DNA of 64,000 nt from Ctena decussata (taxonomy: Eukaryota > Mollusca > Bivalvia > Lucinida > Lucinidae). The position numbers and the translations under genes are program-made. The notes beneath the pieces are model-generated. The model was not told the origin of the DNA and searched no databases. It saw only the letters and a program-made list of their open reading frames with translations. Positions within the stretch are counted from its first letter, which is position 1; each line of letters begins with the position of its first letter. The DNA is taken from contig OZ022512.1 in assembly GCA_963989385.1 (NCBI GenBank), forward strand, positions 27,735,899-27,799,898, read 5' to 3'. Shown piece by piece: positions 55,004 to 64,000 of this stretch.

Positions 55004-55076
55004 CTGCAAAGACAGAATTATGAAAAAAGTTACTTTTAGCCAAATATAAATCAAATCTGGTCTTTTATGCTGTATA

Positions 55077-55432
55077 AATCCTAATAAAAACCTCTGCTCT
55101 AAAAAACACCCCCTGTGCCTCTTTTGCAAAAATAATGTTAGATTATGTTGCATGAATTCCTCTTTTCTTCACAGGATAAGGTTGCTCTTTGAAATGGGGT
55201 CTACTCTTAAAGCAAATGATTTGCTCCTTGGGAGCAAATTCTTTCCTTTAATAGTTGACCCCAACTAAAAAGGGAGGCAAAAATAGTAGAATTACTCCCT
55301 TTGAAGTGACCTATCACCCTTATATTGCTTATTAGGGGTATTTTGGCAGTGTCTGATTTACTACACTTTAGGCTCTGAACAATGCTCCCTTTCCAAAATG
55401 CAACGCCCCTGGGGCATTTAACAGGACTAATA
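55077..55432. repeat. Dispersed repeat around a family-3 hairpin, copy 2
   Basis: Matches 22331-22682 along its length, including TTTGAAATGGGGTCTACTCTT and GAGGCAAAAATAGTAGA. It begins about 70 bp upstream of integrin exon x1. Confidence 0.65.
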
Positions 55433-55434
55433 TG

Positions 55435-56650
55435 GTATATGATTTCAGTCTAGATTCTGTCACAAGAAAACCTTGGCTTAGTTGAGTGGAGCGGAATGAA
55501 ATGGACTGGCAGAGACATTCATTCGACTGATTTGGGATGTACTGCTACAGGAACAAATTCGTTTCCTCATAGGAAGCAAATTGTTTCCAGTAAAAACACC
55601 AACAAGGGCTCTGGGATCAAGTTGTAGTTATTAGAATGACTATTATCTAATTTATTCCAACCCATTCTATAACCCAGTCCAGGTTCTAGAATGTAGAGCA
55701 AATCATTCATCCCTCATTTGCCTTATATCTGTTAGTAGTTTAGTGTAAATGGAAACCACTACAGAATGTTATTTGATAACAGTGGTCTAATATAATTGAG
55801 CAGCAATATTCCCTCAATAGTTTTAACAATGAAAGATAACTCTTGCTTTACCATATCACACCAGCTGCACCCAGCAAGTACTGTCAAATCAGCTACTATC
55901 AATTTCATCTTCAATAACAGCTGATTATGTCCAGGTGTTTCTTGGAAATATTATCACCTTAAATGAACCTTTTGATGTTAGCAGACCTGCACATCAGATT
56001 AGCTTGATACTGATGTAAAATAATACAGTACTGTGCCTTTATTACCATATGTTTGGGGTCTCTAGAAAGGCCCAACTTCTTAAACTAAGAATAAACTACC
56101 AAGGAATATAAGGCAAATTACCATGAAACTGTCCAGTTGTCTTCTACTCATTTGTGGGAGCCATGATAAGTGAAGCACCCATATGAAGTAGTAAGCTTTC
56201 ACCACCGTGGTCACATACATTAAAGATGCTGAAGTCTAAAATAATTGGAGCAAGTGAGCTGGGGCTCACAAATACCCACACTATCGGTGCCATCTATTGT
56301 GCCTTGGTTGATCAAGATGAACTAATACGGATATAAATCCGAGCAGCATTTATTTTCTCTAATCAACATTAAAGAATTCCAAAATAATTTATTATTACAC
56401 TAAGTCTTCCTCACCCACTTTAAATGACAATTGACAGTCCTGCCAATCAGTCAAAAGTAAAGTCAGTTAATAAGTAGCAGTTGTGTTTGCTATTAAATGA
56501 TGGTAGCTTGGAACTCTAGACCAAATGAACCCAATAATTCATTGACAGCTGAGCTGATGGATGACAAACCAAGGGGCAGAAACTGACATCGAGTTAATCA
56601 CATTCCCCTAGATCAATGATGTAAATAATCTCCAAATATTAGGGCAAAAG
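55435..56650. other. Region upstream of x1: no exon found
   Basis: AT-rich; contains a decayed GGAACAAATTCGTTTCCTCA hairpin near 55552 and single copies of the 29-bp word. The preceding integrin exon was expected in this direction but not recognised. Confidence 0.5.
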
Positions 56651-56654
56651 TGCT

Positions 56655-56740
56655 CAGAGCAAATAGTGTAGACCCTGATCAGACTGCTCCTCAAGGAGCA
56701 GTCTGATCAGGGTCTACACTGTTGGCAAAATCATTCCACG
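56655..56740. repeat. Perfect hairpin GTGTAGACCCTGATCAGACTG, copy 1
   Basis: GTGTAGACCCTGATCAGACT-GCTCCTCAAGGAGC-AGTCTGATCAGGGTCTACAC. A second copy is at 62222-62295. It resembles the centres of MITE families 1 and 2. Confidence 0.75.
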
Positions 56741-56942
56741 AGCAAGGCATTAAAGAACTGTATTTTCCTTTATTTTAGATTAAATACATTAATTGGTTTA
56801 AGGGGGTCCCAATATTTAGGTTACTTACGGTATTCCTGCTTCATTAGGAATCATACTGGAATTTATGCATGATATATCAGAAGGCTTGAAGGGGGCAAAT
56901 ACTGTGTTTGGAATTATTATTAGCTATGGTAATATCTTGTGA

Positions 56943-57165
56943 TGCACATGGCTGAGTGGATAGAAGCACTGGACTATGGTGTGGAAAGTCGGGGAGGGGG
57001 AGGGGAGGAGGGGGTTTGAACCCTCATTGGGCCATCAAACACTCATTGTTAACCCAGCAGTAAATAAATAACTTTTTCCAGATAAAATGACAAATGCAGC
57101 AAAAGGACAGGAATGGGCTCTGCCTTTTATATGCTGTGCCCAAGAAACAGTAGGTCTTTAACACC
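56943..57165 (+). repeat. tRNA-like SINE
   Basis: CACATGGCTGAGTGGATAGA (A box) and GGGGGTTTGAACCCTC (B box), separated by a G-rich insertion GGGGAGGGGGAGGGGAGGAG. The tail resembles the 12935-13195 SINE (GGGCTCTGCCTTTTATATGCTGTG). Confidence 0.6.
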
Positions 57166-57915
57166 CATTGCCCCTATGCTTTAATTTATTACATTTATAA
57201 CACAGCTTGGGCCTCTAGCCAGACTAGTTATATTATTAAAACTCTATTTTCTAGCCTCCTGCTACTGGTGTGAAGAATTTAGATGATCTCAGAATTCATA
57301 TCTATTATGATATGATGTGATGTGATTGATGCTAACAGATTACTTTACCAAGTAGCATTTCTTCATTGCCTATTTACCAGAACTACCACTGTGGGTCATT
57401 CAAGAAGTTTTCCCAACCCAAATCCACAACTTTCTTGCTTGTGTACTGCATACAGCAGAACTCCAATGGCTCAAACCCAGATGGCTTGTTAACCCTGCTT
57501 GGCTAGAACTCTTTCCTCGGTCCCTAGAGGTCACTTTATGTAGAAACTAACCCTGGATGGCTAGAACTATCCGTGGCTGGAACTAATTCTCATGGTCCCA
57601 AGCCTGTTCGAGCCAATGAAGTTCTACTTTATATGCGTTTGCTTGTTCATTGTAATATGGTTAAAAAATATGCAACATGGACTTCAAAAATGACTATTCT
57701 TTCCATTCAGTTATGAATAAAAATGGTTCACAGTTTTCATTTAAAGTCAGTGCTTGGTTTCTTTTTCAATGATCAGTGTTTCCTAATTTTCGCTTCACAA
57801 TATTAAAGCGTAACTCACTGAAGAATTTTAAACAAGTCTGACATTCTAAAATATTTTTTGTGAATTTCACATCACCTTTATAATAACAGCATTAACAGCA
57901 TTATGAAGTATATAA

Positions 57916-58315
57916 ATTAGGGGATAACTGTACTCAAAATTGTGATTTAGGGAGGTAAATCGTCGTTTTTGTGGTTGGAAATTTCGTTTTACGGCGACGC
58001 TCTAGCGGAGCTGTCAAACACAATTTGCGACCATAAAACCGACGATTTACCTCCCCAAATTACAATTTTAAATACAGTCATCCCAATTCTATTGCACATT
58101 TCAACTTAAAAAGTGTGCTATTTTTCACCCATAGAAAATGCTTTTAGCGACGTAAAACCTGACGTCAGCCAATGGGAAGCGACTTTACATAATGATGTCG
58201 GATTTCTGACAGTATATCGCAGGATATACTGTCGCAAATTTTGACGTTATCCAATCAGACGTCGCGTTACACACCTTAGTCAGACGTCGCGTTACACACC
58301 TTAGTACATTAGAAT
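57916..58315. repeat. 400-bp repeat with TTACGGCGACGC palindrome, copy 2
   Basis: Same order as copy 1, including CGACGATTTACCTCCCCAAA, CAATGGGAAGCGAC and AGTATATCGCAGGATATACTG. It ends with a short tandem duplication (CAGACGTCGCGTTACACACCTTAGT twice). Confidence 0.7.
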
Positions 58316-58461
58316 GAAGAATAGATGACAGCATCTAAGAAATTAATTCTTGAGTATGCTGTCATGATGGTTTATTTTAATCTATTGAACCTGAAGTGAA
58401 AAAATTACAATTAGAAAATAGGTAAATATCAAGATCCTGGCATTAACAATTTTTTGAATTA

Positions 58462-60137
58462 TAGGAGGTTTTTTCGTGACGCACTTCCGGTTCTATAAAT
58501 AGACTCGGGATAGCCCTGGCCGTCAACCTGGCCGAGAGTTACTACTGAAAACCAATGTTTCTATTCCATTTAATGTGGTAAAGTGATGCCGTTTTATAAT
58601 AAATGGTATAAATAAATAGTTTATATTAAAATTATGCATGATAAACTACTTTACTATGATTCTGATCTATATTAGCGTTTTTGAAATTTATTTATTTTAT
58701 TCTTTTTAGGATCTATATTAGCATTTTTGAAAATTATTTATTTCATCTTTTTCGATAAAGGTATTTGCTAATATACTAGAAAGCGTTTCTGTTCTTCTTT
58801 TAAATGTTATATGATAAATAATAATAATGATAATAATAATAATGATGAGAATAATAGTAATAATAATCCAGTGGCCAACGAGAAATATCGTCAATGTCAG
58901 AGAAGGCGACGAGCTGCCCGGAAATTTCTAAGGCGTGTGCAGGAAAATTCCTTCCAAAATATATTTTTAACCCAGCTCGTAATTAATATACATATCTTTT
59001 TTAAAAAAAATATTTTATTGTCATTTGTGCTTTTTTACATGTCTATTTGTAAAAGCTGATCGCCGGGAAAAAATAATGTGAAAAAGTTGGGTGTCATCGG
59101 ATTTGACCGCTCGGCGCTGATTTCCTCCACAATCCGAAAAAAAAACGTGATCACGTTTATGAAATAGAAGTAGTTTACTGGATTTAAATCATATATGGCC
59201 CAAAATCTGTGGAAAGTGGTGCCGATTTTGGGCCCTATCTAATTTAAATTGTATCAGATGTCTTTTAAACATCCAGTTGTGACTGATTGAATAGGCGGTT
59301 TCAAAGTGTCTAATTAGATAATCTTTAATTGTTAACTTAACTGATATAATCGTATAAGCTTTTAATATACGAGTAAGTAAAATTGTAAGTTTTTCACACT
59401 TCGTAGATGTATGTGTCCTGTCGGTGCTTTGATGTACATGTATGACACGGAAAAATCCGTCTCAGAATACTCGGCAATGAATTGCCAATGCGATTAATGA
59501 TCATCATGTGCTCTACTGTTCACAAAGTGATTTATTGTTCTTCTAATTTTAAAACAGTATGTTCTCAGTGGTTTACATTTAATGTAAGTTAATTTAGTTC
59601 TGTTCTCGCGTTTTCATTTTCTCAGCGACAAATTCTGTGAATTTAGCAAGTGGAGTCTGTCCTATCGGCAGTGCCGTGCCCATTTTACATTCCTCTCTGA
59701 ACGTGATTGAATTCTTTTTATAAAGTTTCATATTTATTTTACACTTTTGTTTCAAACGTATTAATAAATTTATGACAAGAAATAAATAAGCTATACAAAA
59801 CAGCATGTTTATTTCTCTAATTTAGAAAAATTCCGGCGTTTACCGAAAGAATTTCTACCTTGGATTATCATGCGCCGTGACAGAATCCCGTTTTAAATAG
59901 GATCAAATTCTGTGATTTTCTGTCGAAATATTTTAAAAATGAGCGAATACATATTAAAAGATAAGTCTCAATATTCTTTTAAAAATAATAAGGTTTACTA
60001 CCACAGAAAAACTGATATTTGCATGATGAAAATCTGCATTTTACACTGTGAAACATAGTAGTGGCCGATGAATTGACGGCCAGCTTTGTGCGCATGCGCC
60101 AGATTTACGTCATAATGGGAATCCCTAAAACCTCCTA
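58462..60137. mobile_element. 1.68-kb element with short TAGGAGGTTTT ends
   Basis: 11-bp inverted ends TAGGAGGTTTT with TA on both sides (58460-58461, 60138-60139), plus a shared subterminal GGCCGTCAA in inverted positions. Inside are an Asn-rich ORF on plus (58811-59059, with a basic RRRRAARKFLRR stretch) and a 70-codon ORF on minus (59594-59806, hydrophobic start, then MGTALPIGQTPLAKFTEF). Neither is recognised. An 88-bp duplication lies at 58670-58765. Confidence 0.55.
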
Positions 60138-60139
60138 TA

Positions 60140-60914
60140 GAAATGTTACATTCAGTATGGAAGAATGGCTGAACAAGCCTGGTCCCAAAACAAACTCCTT
60201 TTTGGACATAAATAATATTTGCAGCAACAGTCAAGGCATTCAAATATTTAATGCAATTAGGATACAAATACTAACAACAAAGTTTCCAAAACAGCTGAAC
60301 TGGGATCTACCAGTAAATATACAACATATTTTTTACTTTAACAATTTACTCCTGATCACTTTCTAGAATCTAGTAAAACCACGACGTAAAGAATAGTAAA
60401 GACTCTGCTCAATTCTAAAGAATATTGCGGAAAGTTGCTAGAGTACTTTTTTCATAGATTCTTCATGCAACACTTGTTTAACAACCCTCGTGCTGACCAC
60501 ATGATTGACATGCTATGTGGAAAGCAATAAACTGAAGTTGTTCCATCAAGAGAGGCTTTATCAACTTATCTTTCAGGAAGGATATAACAATCATACATAC
60601 ACCATAAACAATAAACACAATTATAGATGGACAGACTAAGAATTGGTTTGAACAGGCTCCAAATCTTCTAGCACTTTGGCAGAAAAGAAATCAATGAGCA
60701 TAAAACATTATTTCTCAGAATGATTGCTCTTTTCTTTATGACTAAATTGCATGTACACTGCAAATGAAACACTTTTCTGAAACACCTAGGGGTTTCATTT
60801 CTGTCATTACATATTCTATATAAATAGAATAGAAGCTACAGATATAAATGCCTTTTAAGCCAGACTGCAATCCTGTTTGAAAAAGTTAATAGTCCCAAAA
60901 AGCTTTGCTACAGT
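60140..60914. other. No feature seen
   Basis: AT-rich sequence between the 1.68-kb element and the 69-bp array. A short open frame at 60061-60366 overlaps the element end and has no recognisable domain. Confidence 0.5.
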
Positions 60915-61700
60915 AATTACTAACGATTAAAAGGGCCACTTTCAGAAAATATAGACAATAGTACCAATAAGCACTGCCACTGCAAACACTTAAGAATAAG
61001 ATGGTCATTGTCAGAAATGACTGACAATAGTGTCAATAAGCACTGCCACCCCAAACGCTTAAGAATAAGATAGTCATTGTCAGAAATGACTGACAATGGA
61101 GCCAATAAGCACTGCCACTGCAAACACTTAAGAATAAGATGGTCATTGTCAGAAATGACTGACAATAGTACCAATAAGCACTGCAACTGCAAACACTTAT
61201 AATAAGAATAAGACGGTCATAGTCAGAATTGACAATAGTGTCAATAAGTGCTGCCACTGCAAACGCTTACGGATAAGATGGTCATTGTTAGAAATGACTT
61301 ACAATGGTGCCAATAAGCACTGCCACCACAAACAATTAAGAATAAGCTTGCCATTGTCAGAACTGAAAGACAATACTACCGATAAGCAGTGCCACTACAA
61401 ACACTTAACATTACAATGGTCATTGAAAGAAATGAAAGACAATAGTATCAATAAGCACTGCTACTACAAACACTTAACATTACAGTGGGGATTGAAAGAG
61501 TACCAATTAGAACTGTCACTGCAAACACTCAATATTAAAATGGCCATTGTCAGAAATGACAGGCAATAGTACCGATAAGCTCTGTCACTGCAGACACTAA
61601 ATATTAAGATGGTCATTCTAAGAAATGAGTACCAATGCAACGGCAAACACTGGAGATTAGGATGAGCAGTTTCAGATCTGACAAGCAGAAAAACAGGATT
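60915..61700. repeat. Tandem array, 69-bp unit
   Basis: About eleven units of CCAATAAGCACTGCCACTGC, AAACACTTAAGAATAAGATG and GTCATTGTCAGAAATGACTGACAATAG. The spacing of TAAGAATAAG is 69 bp (60991, 61060, 61129). Because 69 is divisible by three, frames stay open over several units on both strands. Each unit contains a stem GTCATTGTCAGAAATGACTGACAAT. Later units are more diverged. Confidence 0.85.
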
Positions 61701-61704
61701 AGCG

Positions 61705-63300
61705 TTTGCCATGACTATAGTATATCCCCGATATAATAAAGGTGAGAAAGATGAAGGATAATGGGTGGGGAGTATGAAAGCCTAGTAATATCTTACACAT
61801 AAAGTACTGCATAAAAGAGTCATAATACACCAGAAGTTGTATATTTCCAGATGTCTAATGTAAATGGAGGATGAGTGTTTGAAGTGTTTATCAGTGAAAG
61901 TGTTTAAAGATCTACACTGCTTGAGCTGCACTATGAAAAACTGATCTTAAACACCATGCAAACTATGGATGTCAAAGCCAGTCTCTCACTATAGTTTGAT
62001 CAGGATAGACACTGTTTGCCATTCAAATTTACAACACAATTATAGTCTGCTTGAGGACTACACATGTTAGGATAGGACTGCACAATGTGCACAGGGTGGT
62101 CTAAGCATATGTACTTCTGATATGCCCTAAAAACAGTTTTTCTTACAATGTGGTTTGTTTATCTCAGAGATATACACACGTACAATACTCCCAGACTAAA
62201 TATTGGTATATGAGCGACAAAGCAAACAGTGTAGACCCTGATCAGACTGCTCTTACAGGAGCAGTCTGATCAGGGTCTGCACTATTTGCCATTCCATCAG
62301 CACTGTTTTGACACCTCGCCTGAAAAAATTATTGTATAAATAGTTCCAATTTTACATAAATATGGTAATTGTTTAAAATGTCCCAATATTTAGGGTAATT
62401 GTGGTATTTCTGAGTTCACCTTGCTTGATCTTTCTTTGTCTTCTCCTTCCTCTTACTAAGAGCTTTCCTCTGCTTCTTTGATATTAAAATACACAATGTT
62501 ATACTAACTTTAATTTTCCTCACTTTATCCAGACTGCAGTAAGTCAGCAGAGGCTCATTACACAGGGCTCAAGTTAAGATTTTCAAATTCTTTCCTTAAA
62601 GAGTGGACCTCATTTGAAGAGCTGTATCCTCTATAGTAGACTGGCTTCAGTCTAATAAATAATATATTGTCATGAAATAATGCAAAATATATAAAACTAC
62701 AGGAATGGATTTTCTGATAGCTGAATTTATTTCCAGCTATGCTTGAAGATTTTTCAGTTTTACTGACTGGAGTCTGGAGCCAGTCTACCTCTATAGAAGC
62801 ATTTTCTAAAACTGATGGAAAACATAGAGATTAGCAAGTCAGAATAACATATACACCTTAAAATAAAATTAGAGTGTGGGCAAATGTTTATGGTAAATTC
62901 ATAATATAATGAGTTTCTTGAATAAAAAGGTTTCCTGTGACTGCACTTCAGCAAAGTTGAACCATTAATGCAATATTAAAAATTGATTTGAATTATCAAT
63001 CAGTCGTTTTGATTTCTTGTGATCAGCACCCCAGTATTATTATTATACATTTTTTACTATAAAAAAGAAACAAGAATGACAAGCAATAATACTATTTTTA
63101 TATCTATTTCGTTGAAAAAAGGGCTCTTTTACAACATACCAAAATAGCTCTCAGCAAAAATGCTCAAAATAAAGTGTTACCCTCACAGGCACTTATGTTT
63201 TTATGTGTGGCCTAATTGTTCAATTACAGTTGAACATAGACATAAAAGGACAGCCAAGGTACACCACTGAGTTACATGAAAAGGTGCTTTACGCTATACC
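61705..63300. other. No gene seen; one hairpin
   Basis: AT-rich; holds the hairpin at 62222-62295 and a family-3 relic near 62585-62615 (ATTCTTTCCTTAAAGAGTGGACC). No exon of the integrin 5-prime end recognised. Confidence 0.5.
62222..62295. repeat. Hairpin GTGTAGACCCTGATCAGACTG, copy 2
   Basis: CAAACAGTGTAGACCCTGAT...GTCTGATCAGGGTCTGCACTATTTG with a loop TCTTACAGGA. Confidence 0.75.
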
Positions 63301-63303
63301 ATG

Positions 63304-63520
63304 TGAGCTACGACACGAGAAAACCAACAAAGTGGCATGTGTGCCCAGCGAAGACTCAGATCAACCTGGGCATTTGCTGATCACATGAAGCTAGCTTAGA
63401 CCCTTAACTACCTTTTAAGTGTAAAGCAAAGACTCTGATCAGACTGGTTGGATGCCCAGGCTGATCTGAGTCATTGCTGGGTGCACATGCCACTTTGTTG
63501 GTTTTCTCGTGACGTGGCTA
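63304..63520. repeat. Palindromic MITE family 1, copy 10
   Basis: Slightly shortened centre; arms TGAGCTACGACACGAGAAAA and TTTTCTCGTGACGTGGCTA. Confidence 0.8.
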
Positions 63521-63892
63521 ATTTATATGTCTCACATCATCCTGTGCATCCATGCAGACTGACCAGTCATTGTTTTCAGCACAAAATAATCACTGATAAA
63601 AAATCAAAGAAGACTGATCAGACTGCACAGATGTGGAGATTTCTCAGACTCTTCCTTGTTTTCAAAATGCCAGACGGCATATTTTCCCTAATCCTAGCCT
63701 TAAGTCATCACCAACTTCTGAATCATTAAATTAAGATACGTTTTCTCCATTTTTGGTATGTTTTGCCTTATGTCAAGAATGTGAATACTGCTTTTGATGT
63801 CATATGTGAAAACAACAGAATTTGAGAGTAAAATGGCCACTTCACCACCATACACCTACTGACTCTTTGCAGTGGCCCAGATATGCCAAAAA

Positions 63893-64000
63893 TGAGCCGC
63901 GACATGACAAAACCAACAAAGTGGCAAGTGCGCCACACGAAGACTCAGATCAGTCTGGGCATAGTCTTCGCTCTGTGCTTAAAGGGTAGCTAAGGGTCTG
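63893..64000. repeat. Palindromic MITE family 1, copy 11, cut by window end
   Basis: Left arm TGAGCCGCGACATGACAAAA and centre; continues past 64000. Confidence 0.75.

Noticed and set aside
56943..57020. Possible tRNA gene
   Set aside because: A and B boxes are present but the cloverleaf arms are broken by a G-rich insertion and a SINE tail follows.
60915..61700. CRISPR-like appearance of regularly spaced repeats
   Set aside because: Eukaryotic context, 69-bp degenerate units without distinct spacers; an ordinary tandem array.

Overview
This is an AT-rich, intron-rich, repeat-dense animal genome segment. The best guess is a bivalve mollusc. The host gene is an invertebrate integrin alpha. 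The repeats include elements built like the bivalve 'pearl' family (tandem cores of about 160 bp, a GACG-type microsatellite and a terminal hairpin), tRNA-derived SINEs and many palindromic MITEs. The species cannot be named from the sequence alone.

One host gene spans nearly the whole window on the minus strand: an integrin alpha chain of the RGD-binding alphaV/alpha5/alpha8/PS2 type. I placed 22 consecutive coding exons (x1 to x22) from 55003 down to 1197. All have AG acceptors and GT donors, and every exon phase matches the next. x1-x12 encode blades of the seven-bladed beta-propeller, including FG-GAP/Ca2+ loops. x13-x16 encode the thigh domain, x17-x21 the genu and calf-1, and x22 the start of calf-2. 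The signal peptide and first propeller exons lie upstream of 55003 and were not found; the rest of calf-2, the membrane segment and the tail lie beyond the left edge. Assembled coding length in the window is about 2.0 kb (about 667 residues).

The most interesting feature is exon 2, which is present as two alternative cassettes: A at 51130-51212 and B at 43719-43780. They encode different versions of the GYCQAGFS segment and its preceding loop. Both need phase 1 in and give phase 0 out. Joining A to B, or skipping both, gives an early stop, so exactly one can be used per transcript. The cassette covers the propeller loop that in human alphaV carries a contact for the RGD arginine, so the choice may set ligand specificity.

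The introns are packed with mobile DNA. Main items: an apparently intact Tc1-like transposon (20661-22274); a 1.27-kb retroposon with one lysine/proline-rich ORF, an 11-bp target-site duplication and an AAC tail (46827-48099), sitting between cassettes A and B; a 3.8-kb foldback-like element with minisatellite arms (39549-43326); pogo/Tigger-like elements; a TTAA-flanked MITE family; about eleven copies of a 230-bp palindromic MITE; pearl-like elements; SINEs; and several satellite-like arrays. Apart from the integrin exons, the transposase and the retroposon ORF, I see no convincing protein-coding gene and no clear tRNA, rRNA or CRISPR.
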